Shown: positions 41,405 through 52,025 of the stretch, piece after piece
How the letters are laid out: each line of letters begins with the position of its first letter
Numbering within the stretch: position 1 is the stretch's first letter
Notes under the pieces: generated by a model
Told to the model about the DNA's origin: nothing
What the model saw: only the letters and a program-made list of their open reading frames with translations
The model's database searches: none
From: Siphlonurus alternatus
Taxonomy: Eukaryota > Arthropoda > Insecta > Ephemeroptera > Siphlonuridae
Assembly: GCA_949825025.1 (NCBI GenBank)
Contig: OX463779.1
Location: 35,660,203-35,724,202 of the forward strand
Direction of reading: 5' to 3'
Length of the DNA: 64,000 nucleotides
Made by a program: the position numbers and the translations under genes

Positions 41405-42049
41405 TTCATATATTATGTATTTTTTTTTTATTGGAGGAATTTAATAGCTAGAGCTAGGCCTTGTAGGAGCCATCAATTTCCGTGTGCAGACTACCAATGC
41501 TGAGCTGCATGAGCACGGCCCATGGGTCTGCACGGCCCACGGGCCCGCCCGTGCAGATCCGTGCGCGAGCCCGCAGAACCGTCTCGGCGCCCTCCCTGCT
41601 GCTGGTAAAGCTCAAGCTGACCATCCTCACTTGCCTCGCTGCTTGCTGGCGAGCAAGCTAGGTGCAGTCCCGAACAATGGGACAATGCACAGTACATCCG
41701 ACGAGAAAAAAATTCAGCAAGAGGGCTTGTGACAAAGTGGGGAAATATAGTGTGTAATTTTCTTACTTGTAAAGTCCTTAAAACATTGATGTACAGTATC
41801 CATATTAACTTGTTCATCAGAGAATATATATATAATTAATATTATACAATTAAAAATTAAATATCCTTTAAAGTTTTGTAAAAATGTTGGAACAAAATTC
41901 TTCCAATCAGTATTTTTCGAAACGCAAACGTTGCGCCTCTGGTGGCCGGCTACGTAGCGACAGTCCTTAATACATAATTATTGTGTGTTTTTTTTTTACT
42001 GAACTTGCACACAAACTATTTTTTATACCATCAACTAGAGTTTAATAAA

Positions 42050-42237
42050 CCCAGACGCGGATTCAGAAAAAAAATTCGGGAGGGTGGGGGAGAAGGGGTC
42101 CTCCTGGGCCTTCTTCATAAGGCCAACATAAATCAAATGGAGTGGGAGAAATGCCTATATAGTCCATGTTAAATCCAAAATTTCAGGGGGGGGGCGCCCC
42201 CCCCCAGCCCCCCCTGGATCTGCGCCTGAGTCTAAAT
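42050..42237. mobile_element. Small MITE with GC-rich ends
   Basis: The left end CAGACGCGGATTCAG and the inverted right end CAGGCGCAGATCCAG agree at 12 of 15 bases. Homopolymer C and G runs lie just inside the right end. The right end recurs as a fragment at 38852-38893, and GGATCCGCGCCTG occurs near 39952. Confidence 0.65.
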
Positions 42238-42921
42238 CAATGCACTACATAGTATGCAGGTGAACTAAATTATTCTTAATATATCTGAATCACCATGTAC
42301 TTTGAGTGGTGTACAGTATATAATATAAATTTAAAAAAAGTTTCCCTTTATTAGAAACAGAAAATTTAATAACGAAGTAATTAAAGAAAGTTTTTAAAGT
42401 CAAGGAAATTAAATAGATACCATCTATATTCCCCATGTTCAAGTATATCCAAGTAGCAGGTTGGATCTTTATAACCTAAGTTAGTAACTTTGAATTTTTA
42501 GAGCAATGTCTTCCTTTTTTTCCCCCTTTCAGAGAATTCCCAAGTGCGCACTAGAGAAATGTAGAGATATCCGTAAATTAATTTCTTTTATTCGGCCAAT
42601 GATTGCCATTTTAATCACGCACCAGTTCAAACTTTAATAAAAACTTTCATTACAATAGCCTGTTATTTGTATAACTATCTGAAAACTTTTTAAATTTCCT
42701 CTGCAAATATATCTTATAACATATATAAATATACAGTATAAGAAGATTTCCATTCAAAGTAATATATTGTATACAGTATGTGTTCCATATAAATAATAAT
42801 ATATGGATATGTGAACTGTAAATATTGAATATTGACGGTAACTTTTAGCTGTCAAAAAAATAATTCTGGGTAGCTATTAATTGTATGTTATATACATTGC
42901 ACAGACTCACAGAAAGTGGGT

Positions 42922-43225
42922 GTGTGACGCAGTGTGCTTGACCGAGTCTCGTCTCAGATCACCGAAGTCAAGCAACGCCGAGCGTGGTTATTAGTTGGAT
43001 GGGTGACAATTTTCAACAAAAACAACGTTTCCCACCCAGGGTAAATCGTTGCACTTTTCCACTGGCTTTGGACCATTGCACTTCCGGTTCATTGACAAAA
43101 GCTGTAGCGTCCATCCTGGCTGAGATTTCCACGTTTCCCTCAGTCGCAGGCAAATCCCCAACGCTCAAGTTAGGGTTTCGGAAGGTTCGGGGGAAGGTTC
43201 GGGGGAAGGTTCGGGGTTTCAAAGT
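42922..43225 (+). mobile_element. 5S rRNA-derived SINE, copy 2
   Basis: It begins GTGACGCAGTGTGCTTGACC. The 5S-like segment (42942-43009) reads GTCTCGTCTCAGATCACCG, AAGTCAAGC, and GGATGGGTGAC. The body shares GGCTTTGGAC, TTCATTGACAAAAG and TTTCCCTCAGTC with copy 1, at roughly 70% identity by eye. The 3' end contains three GAAGGTTCGGGG units (43180-43216) instead of a poly(A) tail, followed by a long (TA)n tract. This confirms a family rather than a single 5S pseudogene. Confidence 0.75.
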
Positions 43226-43264
43226 AGTATGTAATTAGTAAATAGAAGTACCCAATAGGGTTTG

Positions 43265-43475
<211 letters not shown>

Positions 43476-43821
43476 CACAGGCCACATATAAACGTTGGAG
43501 CTAATTAAATTATTATGTACTTCAATTATATTACGTTGTCTTACCAAATCGTAACCAAATCGCTACCAAATGCAAGTCAACAATATCAATCTGTTCTCAA
43601 ATGGACTTGAGCTCATTAATTATATATATAGTATGTAGAATCCTTCTCCAATCCAGTCTCTTTTATCCTTGACAGTGGTATTTTTTTTCTCCTCTTTAAT
43701 ATGAAATTATTTGAAGTATGCCCATAGTTCTATCATGGAAGGTATGTAGATATTTAAATAAAATTATGTTATTGGCTTATACAATGATATAAATGAAATT
43801 TAATTTCTATAATAATAATAT

Positions 43822-43880
43822 ATGGGTTGGATGGAAGAGTGGGCCTAATGGCCTAAATCCCGCCCTCAATAAAGACGATT

Positions 43881-43951
<71 letters not shown>

Positions 43952-43953
43952 TA
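43822..43953 (+). mobile_element. LINE 3' end with (TTTA)n tail
   Basis: GAAGAGTGGGCCTAATGG, then CCTCAATAAAGACGATTT, then a long TTTA array. An AATAAA followed by a tetranucleotide tail is the mark of a CR1/L2-like LINE 3' end. The same AAAGACGATTTTATTT junction is seen on the minus strand at about 35777. Confidence 0.65.
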
Positions 43954-44899
43954 TCCTATTAATAGCCTTATAAAATAATATAATGAAATTATGTACAAAG
44001 GACAAAGGAAATTATGGTACAATATTGTATGAATATTTTATATAATATAAAGGAATTTAATAATTCAAATATAATACATAGAGAGAACAGAAGTGAGCAA
44101 TGAACAAGCAGTAAAGTGATACCGTACATATTCAACTAGTGAGATGGTGTCAAGAGTCAACAGGAATCCTGGGTATGCTGCGAGTTGTATAATAAACGTA
44201 GAATTCGAGTAACAAAAAGCAAAACCTCTCCCAGACTCCAGGAGAGAGAAATTTAAAGACACTACTTTGTGTAGGATATGTTTATATGTTACGAGAAAAC
44301 AACGTGATATTAGTAAATGAAGTTAAATTGCCCTTGGCATTAAAATTAAATATAGCCTTGAGCTAGCACCGTAATTGTGCTAACATATACGAGTATATTA
44401 TATTACTTTCATGGCATGTAACAGCAATATTTTAATTTATTTTGTATTAAAAATATTTAATTGTATTTTGTAATATAAAAATACATCAATTTAAATTATT
44501 TAGAAATTCAAACTGAAGGTTATAAACATTTTTTTTTTTTTTTTTAAATATCAATGAAACTTTTTTTTTTTTTTACTTTTAAGTCCAATAATGAAATCTA
44601 TAGTTCTTGAAGAGAGAGTATTGATATTGATTCCAGAATTTTTATTGAATAAAATAAAATTCTTAAAAAAGTTTTAAGAACTACTTGACTGCACACATTT
44701 TGTCGAAATATTAATCTTTTATTAAAAATTTAACTTTTTTTTGTTCATGAATCAAGTAAACAAGAAATTTTGTTCAAAAATTTAAAAAAAATGTATTTCT
44801 TTCCCTTTACATATTTGGAAAATCTTCAAAAATTGTTTATAATGAAAACTGGAGAACATTTCAATTTTTTACTTATACAAACAAATACAAAAATTAGCA

Positions 44900-45222
44900 A
44901 TGAAGTATCGACCTCAATTTCTTTTATTACAGAAATAGATAGAGGGTACAAAGTTATGATACCCTGATTTTTTTCAGATTTTTTTTTCGACCAGGAACTT
45001 TTTTTAAAAAGTTGTTGAAAGTCCTTTTTGTGACGTCACGAGGCGGCAAGTCCTATCTTTTTCTTAAGGAGCGGCGTCTCGTGACGTCAGGAAAAGGACT
45101 TTCAATAATTTTTTTAAGAATAGTTCCCGGTCTCAAAAAAATCTGAAAAAAAAAATCAAGGTAGCATAACTTTGCACCTTCTATCCATTTCTGCAATAAA
45201 AAAAATGAGGTCGATACTCCAC
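44900..45222. mobile_element. MITE family B, copy 3
   Basis: Same family: ATGAAGTATCGACCTCA on the left, TGAGGTCGATACTCCA on the right, TGACGTCA at 45031 and 45082. The middle sequence GGCGGCAAGTCCTATC matches 19602-19931 closely. Confidence 0.87.
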
Positions 45223-45807
45223 TGCCTTAAATTTAATGATGAAAAAATAAAGTTAATTTAAAATCAAAACCAATACTAAAGTTTGTTAATCACTTGACTG
45301 ATTATTATTACATCCTTTGAACTTTTGCTAGTAAGTTTTGCTCTTAAAAGGTCCAATTTGTAAAACGTTAAAGGATTATGTTATTAATCACCCAACCAAG
45401 TAGTAATCCAGATTAATTAAGGGGGCATGTTAGCTCTAATTTGTCTCCACGAAGTCGCCTCAGAAAGATATACGTATCAACGAAATGCAAGGAGAGGGTG
45501 ATTGTAAGAGGAATTTCACGTTCCGACGCGTAGTGTTAATTTGTTCGCCGGCCACCAGGTGTTCTGTTGTTCTAATTAATCTTAACACCGTCTACTAGCA
45601 AACACGATTGCCAAAATCCAAGCACTGGGAAGGAAATAATGCATTTTTTTTTTTTTTTTTTTTTACAAAAAGAAGGAAAACTTTTTATTTCTATGTACGT
45701 ACAGGGAACAACATTGATATATTTTTCAGAGAATATATCGATGCTCTATAGCTATCTCCTGACAAAGTGACATTTTCCGTGACCACAACTGTACATCATG
45801 CAATAAT

Positions 45808-45982
45808 GGGCGCAATTCACGAAGCACCAGTTAGCCATATTTCTAACCACGTTTAACTAGGTGTTTTAACACGTAAAACAGGTATATATAGTTAAACGTG
45901 ATTAAGATAAACGTGGTTAAACTAAACGTGGTTAAACTAAACGTGGTTAGAAACCAGGCTAACTTCTTTGTGAATTACACCC
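45808..45982. mobile_element. MITE family A, copy 4 (longest)
   Basis: Same family; begins GGGCGCAATTCACGAAGC and ends TGTGAATTACACCC. The inner repeat AAACGTGGTTAAACT is present one or two extra times, which makes this the longest copy. The flanks are AAT and ATT, so the 3-bp duplication is not exact here. Confidence 0.82.
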
Positions 45983-46764
45983 ATTAATATATATTTAAAA
46001 CATGACAAAGATTTTTTTTTTGTGTATGTAGAATAAATACAATCATGTTCTTATTTAACTTATTTTTAAGCCTGCATGAACGAGAAATTTTCAGACGAAA
46101 GAAAAAATGTCTCAATTTGATTGATAGAACGATAAATTTTTAATGAAAATTTAATTTTCAATTCACCCTCAGCCTTTTCCTTGAAATATCTACTTAACAA
46201 TAATTCCACTTTAATTTAATTCCATGTACCACGTAGCCTTAATTCCAAGCTCAATCAGTAATTTGAGTGCTGTTGGCAGTCAGCCAGTGAAGTGAAGCTA
46301 CCTGTGAAAATGGTTGAAGTACCTGTGCAGGGCCGTGAGAGCAAGTAGATATTACCACGAGCTGACCTGCACACACGGTCAAATTAATATTCATACTAGA
46401 AGCGCCTTTCTGATTTTTCGTTTTATTTGTATTTATATATATATTATATTTATATTATATATACATTTTTTACTTACTTGCATTAATATATTTAAATTTT
46501 CTGCCATCTAACTGACAAGTAATTAAAACGTTTATAATATAGACATGCAGGAAACGTGTCGTCCGTTTTTGTTGAAATTGTCTCAAACTTTGCAGACTGA
46601 CTGACAAGCAAAAGCAGAGATATCTTCTTGTACAATCTTAATATTTCAGTAAATTTTACTCTTTCCTGGGGGACCATCAAATTAAGATTATTCTACGTAT
46701 AATATATATATGCTCAAGGCCGTCTGAATGAGAGAGTGAGAACCAACTCGCAGACCTTTTTACT

Positions 46765-47086
46765 AATGGAGTACGGACCTTAATTTTTTTTTTATTGTAA
46801 AAATGGATAGAGGGTGCAAATTTATGCTACTCTGATTTTTTTCAGATTTTTTAGAGCCCGGCAACTATTTTTTAAAAATTATTGAAAGTGCAGAAAAAGT
46901 GCTGCCTCTTGCCGCCTCTCTTAATAAAAGATAGGAACCAAAAGGGACGTGGATTCGAACCCGACCTTGCCAAAACTTTTTAGCAATACTTCCCGGTCCC
47001 TAAAAAATCTGAAAAAAATCAGAGTAACATAACTTTTCATCCTCTATCCATTTCTGCTATAAAAAATTTTGAGGTTGATACTCCAT
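46765..47086. mobile_element. MITE family B, copy 4 with replaced centre
   Basis: The outer arms match family B (ATGGAGTACGGACCTTAA, GAGGTTGATACTCCAT). The centre is different and lacks TGACGTCA. It holds, on the minus strand at about 46935-46965, GGGTTCGAATCCACGTCCC, which contains a perfect tRNA B box (GGTTCGAATCC). No A box is visible at the right distance, so it is not called a tRNA gene. Confidence 0.75.
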
Positions 47087-47117
47087 TGATTAAATCTCTA
47101 ATCTTTAAATTAAAAAA

Positions 47118-47147
47118 TTAAATAGAATAGAATAGAATATTTTTATT
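47118..47147 (-). terminator. LINE 3' end: polyadenylation signal and TATTC tail
   Basis: On the minus strand, AATAAA (plus-strand 47142-47147) is followed directly by about three and a half TATTC units. Short 3' microsatellites instead of a long poly(A) are typical of CR1/L2-like elements. It ends 31 bp from a MITE copy (46765-47086). Confidence 0.7.
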
Positions 47148-47313
47148 CGACCACTGGCGGTAATACAGTGACAAAAATTTGCCACAATACAGCATAAGTC
47201 TTGTCAAATTTTTACATTTAAAACATAACACATACATAGCACTATGACAGCAAGTTCCTAATATAAAAATAAAGGATAAAACAATATCAAATCTATTTTT
47301 TACTTCAAAGTCA

Positions 47314-50300
47314 CTATGAATATTTTCTTATATTACTTGATGTTGTAAATTTTAAAATGTCTCTCTCTACAATTTTAGACTCATTATGAAAAAACATTTT
47401 AACATCATAATATTCCTTATCAATCAATATTTTCTTCAGTAAATTTTTAAACAAAGTCTCATTTTTTACATTTCTTAGCATATAAGGAAGTTGATCATAT
47501 AATTTAGACGTTTGATAATACGTACTTTTTTCTGTAATTGATTTACTATGCATAGGAACAACAACTTTTGCTTTATTTCTGGTATTGTAAGAATGAACAT
47601 CTTTATGCAATAAATATAAATGATTATTTTTCCTTTTAAACATAATACAGTTAAATATATACATAGATGGCAACGTCATTATTCCCAATAATTTAAATTT
47701 TGTTTTACACGACTCTTGTTGTTTTAAATTTTTCAATATTCTTATTGATCTTTTTTGAAGTATGAAAATATTATTAATATTTGATTCCATTGTTCCCCAA
47801 AATATTATATTCAAAGACAAAAGAGAATGAATGTATGCATAATATATTGATAACATGGTAGCAAGGGAAACTGAATTTTTGATTGAAAACAAAGCAAAAT
47901 TTGCAGAATTTAGTTTTTTACTAATTTGTTTAACATGGATATCCCATTTAAGATTTTCTTGAATATTTAATCCGAGAAATTTAGTGTTTTCTTCACGTTT
48001 TATTATTGAATTACCAATTTTAAACAAAAAACTATTAGTGGGAATATTAAAATCTGAATGGAATTGAATATATTTAGATTTATTTGGGTTTATTATTAGT
48101 CTTGTTTCATTACACCACTCCTGAAATTTTAGTATTGTGTTGTTTGTTTTCTCAATTATTTCTTTATCAGTTTTAGCAGATATAACAACACTTTTATCGT
48201 CTGCATATTGTGTGAGGGTTACTTCAGGTAATTTTTGCTTTAAATCATCCGTTGTAATACCATATAAATCTGCTGACAAACCTGCTCCCTGAGGCACTCC
48301 TAAAACAACCCCTAATTCAGGGGATCTTACTGTATGATCAATGTCATTTTCATCTTTAAAGTTAATTTCTACATATTGTGTTCTATCTGATAAATATGAT
48401 TTAAATAAAGCTAAGGCATTTTCTCCACAGCCAATTTGTTTTAATTTTGAAATAATTATATCATGATTTAAAGAATCAAATGCTTTTTGCATATCAAAAA
48501 AGAGACCAATACACACATCCCTTTTTTCTATACTATTAACAACAGGGTTTAACAAATCAAATGATGCAGTGGTAATTGACCTATTTTCTACAAAACCATG
48601 TTGACTTTCACTAATTAAATTGTTAAATTTCCTAAATTCACTTAATTGTGGCTTTATTACCTTCTCAAATATTTTAGAAAATACTGATTGTAAAGCTATT
48701 GGCCTGTAATTTGACAATTTTTTCCTACAACCATCCTTATGTAAGGGGATTATTTTAGATAGCTTTAATTTTTTAGGATAAATTCCTGATTTAATAGATT
48801 CATTAATTAAATAACTCAACGGAACTGCAAAAAGACTAGCACAATATTTAACAAGGGTGTATGGAATCTCATCTAGACCTGCTGCATTTTTATTGGGCAA
48901 AGATTTTATTACTTTTAAAATTTTTTCTGGAGATGTATAATCAATGTTAAATTTTGGTATATTTTGTGTAATTTCTTCTATTTTAGATGTATTTATTGGA
49001 GTTTGAAATTTTTCTTGGACCAAGTTTTCAACTGTTTTTACAAAAAAATTATTATATTCAACTGATATATCATATGGATTTTTTATGGAAATATCTTCTT
49101 TTATAATTTCCTGTATAATGGACGATTTATTTTTGTTAAAATTAGTTTCTTTGTTTATTATATCCCACATTGCTTGAACTTTATTTTCAGATTTTTTAAT
49201 ATGCAAATCATTATCGTTTCTCCTTGCCATTTTAATTTTATCCTGATATTTTTTAAATAATTCTTTATATTTAGGACCCAAATCAGGATCAAAATTTTTT
49301 ACTTTTTGATGAAGACACTTTAAATAATCTCCCTCTATCAATAAATGGGGATTTTTTTTCAACCAAGGGGGAGTGGTGTTTACATTTCGAATCCTCCTTT
49401 TTACTTTAGGAATAGCATCATTTAAATGATATTTAACAATTTCAAAAAATGCATCCCATTTCTCCTCAGAATCTAGTTTATCATTTCTGATTTCATCCCA
49501 GTTTTCTTTCATTAATAAATTAAAAAATGCATCTTTATTACTTTTATTAAAAATTCTACTGTATCTGTATTTGACATTCCTTTTTTTGCCTTTTTTCTGA
49601 TTTAAATTATTTGTATTTATGTCACCTATTGTATATTTATGATCAGATATATTAGTATTTTTTGTAACAGTCTCTATATTATTTGAATCATTATTTACAA
49701 TTACATGATCAATTAAAGTTGCAGAAATATTAGTAACTCTTGTGTTTTCGTTATTAACAATCCGCAAATTATATGACTGCAATATGTTATTATACTTGTT
49801 TACATTTTTATTCTTACAATTAACATCAATATTTAAATCTCCTGCAAGAAATAAAGTGTGAAATTTATCTTTGCATAGATTTTTCAATAATGATTCAAAA
49901 CGAATAAAAAATTTTGGCAAATATTTTACATCAGGTGATCGATATAATGATCCTACAACAAAAACATGATTATTAATTTCAAATTTTGCTAAAACACATT
50001 CAAACACATTCTCTGAAGATTTAATAACACTTACTTTTGATAAATTTAAATTAGGCCTTGCAAAAATAGCTACACCACCACATTTTTGTTTTTTCCTGGA
50101 AAAATAATTTATTAAATCATAATTTTTAAATTTAACTGTTTCAATTAGATTTTTTTTTAGTCCATGTTCACATAATAAAACAATATCTATGTTTTCACAC
50201 TCTAATAACATTTCTAATAGCGAAACTTTATTAAGCAATCCATTTATGTTAATTTGCAATATTTTAATATAATTATTTTGATTTTCTTTATCACAAACTG

Positions 50301-50376
50301 AGAAAATATTATATTTGTCATTGTCAAAGTTTAAATTTTTACTGATTGCTGGAGAAGAGAGGAAAAAGGAGAGATA
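47314..50376 (-). CDS. Retrotransposon ORF2: APE endonuclease and reverse transcriptase
   Basis: ORF2 of the LINE nicks the target DNA and copies the element RNA at the nick. Counted from the first frameshifted codon it has 1020 residues. It has no ATG before the endonuclease; the frame extends upstream into the ORF1 overlap, so I annotate from the slippery site. In the numbering from TTG 50259 the endonuclease shows Asn5 (INING), Glu31, Tyr106 (SLYRSP), Asp141/Asn143 (GDLN), Asp184-His185 and SDH at 205-207. The reverse transcriptase shows NYRPIAL (517-523), FFDMQKAFD with Asp589, GVPQGAG (654-660) and YADD with Asp687/Asp688. A C-terminal SYNTRNK and LYDQLP block resembles the tail of many arthropod LINEs. 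No RNase H or zinc finger is visible. All catalytic residues are intact. Confidence 0.95.
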   Translation of the reverse strand, partial: YLSFFLSSPAISKNLNFDNDKYNIFSVCDKENQNNYIKILQININGLLNKVSLLEMLLECENIDIVLLCEHGLKKNLIETVKFKNYDLINYFSRKKQKCGGVAIFARPNLNLSKVSVIKSSENVFECVLAKFEINNHVFVVGSLYRSPDVKYLPKFFIRFESLLKNLCKDKFHTLFLAGDLNIDVNCKNKNVNKYNNILQSYNLRIVNNENTRVTNISATLIDHVIVNNDSNNIETVTKNTNISDHKYTIGDINTNNLNQKKGKKRNVKYRYSRIFNKSNKDAFFNLLMKENWDEIRNDKLDSEEKWDAFFEIVKYHLNDAIPKVKRRIRNVNTTPPWLKKNPHLLIEGDYLKCLHQKVKNFDPDLGPKYKELFKKYQDKIKMARRNDNDLHIKKSENKVQAMWDIINKETNFNKNKSSIIQEIIKEDISIKNPYDISVEYNNFFVKTVENLVQEKFQTPINTSKIEEITQNIPKFNIDYTSPEKILKVIKSLPNKNAAGLDEIPYTLVKYCASLFAVPLSYLINESIKSGIYPKKLKLSKIIPLHKDGCRKKLSNYRPIALQSVFSKIFEKVIKPQLSEFRKFNNLISESQHGFVENRSITTASFDLLNPVVNSIEKRDVCIGLFFDMQKAFDSLNHDIIISKLKQIGCGENALALFKSYLSDRTQYVEINFKDENDIDHTVRSPELGVVLGVPQGAGLSADLYGITTDDLKQKLPEVTLTQYADDKSVVISAKTDKEIIEKTNNTILKFQEWCNETRLIINPNKSKYIQFHSDFNIPTNSFLFKIGNSIIKREENTKFLGLNIQENLKWDIHVKQISKKLNSANFALFSIKNSVSLATMLSIYYAYIHSLLSLNIIFWGTMESNINNIFILQKRSIRILKNLKQQESCKTKFKLLGIMTLPSMYIFNCIMFKRKNNHLYLLHKDVHSYNTRNKAKVVVPMHSKSITEKSTYYQTSKLYDQLPYMLRNVKNETLFKNLLKKILIDKEYYDVKMFFHNESKIVERDILKFTTSSNIRKYS

Positions 50377-52025
50377 TTTTTTTCTGGCGTTTTAAATTTA
50401 GTTGGTGATAAATAAGTTACACTGCTGTCATCACCACTGGGGAGAATATCATCTAAATCTGATATAGAGGACTTACTTGGAGTTGATTCTGGACTTGATG
50501 CGTCCTGTGGGGGAGATGTCCGGCTTGAAAATACAGATTTATTTTCAATGGGTGCCTCAGGACACCTAGATTCATCCGTGAAACACAAACGGCGTTTACC
50601 AGTCATCAGTGACTCTGATTGGACAATGCTGACCTCAGACTGCACCTTCGCATCTCCAGAAGGTTGTGAACTTTCCCTCTCCTGGATCACTGGACGGCTA
50701 GCCTGCGACCCTTCGTGATGAACAGTAATCTCCACCTTGTTCTGAGTGCTCACATTCTTCTCAATATCAACTTTGGTTTGCATGGTGCTTTTCTGTGATA
50801 TTTTCTTTGTTGTTGCACTTTTGCGATATTTATGATGCGAATTTTTCCTGCTTGGTAGAGGTGGGTAATGATTTACTTCTACCCGAGGCGGTGGAGTCAA
50901 CGATACTGTCTCTTTTACCACTTCTTCACGAGGGAGACTGTACACTTCAACAACAATGTCTGTGTTTTTAAATACTTCATGAAGCATATTACTAATAGTG
51001 TACCAGTTTACTTGATCCCTTCCACTTGCGATCTTTGGCATCGCTATTTTATTAATGCCAAGCACATGACACAAATCTTTTAATTCCATTAAGCACTTCT
51101 TAATGTCACTGATTAAAGGTAACCCATATGACGATTTTTTAGTTATCATATTAAATATGTAACTATTTGCTTGAACAGGGAGAACTGCTATTTCACCTAC
51201 TTTTTTTTTCATTTTGCGTAATATATTAATTTGTCCAAATCGCTCTCTCACTTGAAGTGCAAAACCTTTTCCAAGTAACATATCTTCTCCCACACAGTGT
51301 ACAATGGGACAATCTTTTAGAACTTCAAATATGTCTCCAGTTATGTAAATTATTTTAAAACGATTTAATTTATTTTTTTGTTCATTATTTATTGGATTAT
51401 AATTTTGCAGTACAGAAAACCTATTACTCGTACAAATGTCATTGACCTTGTCTGTTGCACGCGGCCTTCCTCCTTGACGAACTTCTTGCCATTCACCGTC
51501 TTGATTTGATAAGGCGTCGCTAGGAGGTGTCACCGAACGGGCAGAGTTCAGTGTGTAGATGCGAGGGTCAGAGCGGTTGTCACCGCGCCACTCTGTGGGG
51601 TATTCAGGAACTGTGAGCACCGAGCGACACGTTGAGTCACGAGCAGAAGGTCGTTGAGACCAAGGTGCACTCTTTGGAGGAGGTACATCATAAACTGGTA
51701 ACATAACTCCACGAGAGTCCCTGTGCATTTTAACACTCTTATTTTCAATATAATCAATTCCAGTACATTCACTTTGTTCAAGTTGTGGAATGTAATTTAC
51801 TAACTTATTACATTTTGTAGATATGCTGTCAATTTTATTGTCAACTAAGTTCATTTTGCTATATATATTATTGATATCATATGCTAATGCTGTAAATAGT
51901 GGTTGAAAAACATCAATTACATCTTTAGTTAACATATTTTGTGAAATTAAATTAGGGTTATGACTTAAATTATGCTGCAGAAATGGTTGAGAAATAAATG
52001 GTGGTGGCTTTGTCATACCTTGCAT
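50331..52025 (-). CDS. Retrotransposon ORF1: gag-like protein with TARG1-type macro domain
   Basis: This is the first ORF of the minus-strand LINE, 564 residues from ATG 52025 (the frame is open to a GTG at 52049). Residues about 35-85 look helical and may form a coiled coil. A WQEVRQGGRPR block and an NRFSVL block near 180-205 recall gag-like ORF1 proteins. Residues about 223-366 form a macro domain: FKIIYITGDIF, then HCVGEDMLLGKGFA, then ITKK, then MPKIASGRDQVNW, then DIVVEVYSL. These line up with human TARG1/OARD1, a hydrolase that removes ADP-ribose from proteins. Its catalytic Lys84 (in ITKK) and Asp125 (in GLD) correspond to Lys296 and Asp337 here. The remaining C-terminus is Ser/Pro-rich and disordered-looking. 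No zinc knuckle is seen. Enzyme activity is inferred, not shown. Confidence 0.9.
   Translation of the reverse strand: MQGMTKPPPFISQPFLQHNLSHNPNLISQNMLTKDVIDVFQPLFTALAYDINNIYSKMNLVDNKIDSISTKCNKLVNYIPQLEQSECTGIDYIENKSVKMHRDSRGVMLPVYDVPPPKSAPWSQRPSARDSTCRSVLTVPEYPTEWRGDNRSDPRIYTLNSARSVTPPSDALSNQDGEWQEVRQGGRPRATDKVNDICTSNRFSVLQNYNPINNEQKNKLNRFKIIYITGDIFEVLKDCPIVHCVGEDMLLGKGFALQVRERFGQINILRKMKKKVGEIAVLPVQANSYIFNMITKKSSYGLPLISDIKKCLMELKDLCHVLGINKIAMPKIASGRDQVNWYTISNMLHEVFKNTDIVVEVYSLPREEVVKETVSLTPPPRVEVNHYPPLPSRKNSHHKYRKSATTKKISQKSTMQTKVDIEKNVSTQNKVEITVHHEGSQASRPVIQERESSQPSGDAKVQSEVSIVQSESLMTGKRRLCFTDESRCPEAPIENKSVFSSRTSPPQDASSPESTPSKSSISDLDDILPSGDDSSVTYLSPTKFKTPEKNISPFSSLLQQSVKI
50376..50382 (-). 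promoter_or_regulatory. Candidate -1 frameshift site joining ORF1 and ORF2
   Basis: Read on the minus strand in the ORF1 frame the codons are GAA AAA AAT, giving the heptamer A_AAA_AAT, a valid X_XXY_YYZ slippery sequence. A slip of -1 here continues as TAT CTC TCC and runs without a stop into ORF2. The -1 frame has a TAA only four codons upstream of the heptamer, so the open frame begins right at this site. I see no obvious downstream pseudoknot. Reinitiation after the ORF1 stop is the alternative. Confidence 0.5.
50928..51359 (-). other. Macro domain within ORF1
   Basis: The subregion of ORF1 that aligns by eye with TARG1/OARD1-type macro domains. Visible landmarks are the first strand and ITGD loop (Asp for the adenine), the HCVGED and GKGFA loop around the distal ribose, the ITKK strand with the catalytic-lysine equivalent, and the SGRD loop with the catalytic-aspartate equivalent. 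It is about 144 residues, close to the 152 of human TARG1. The match is far stronger than I would expect by chance, since order, spacing and key residues all agree. Confidence 0.88.

Noticed and set aside
40582..41503. Phe/Gly-rich ORFs in the inverted-arm element
   Set aside because: They repeat on both arms and strands and come from the GGGTTTTTTTTCC units.
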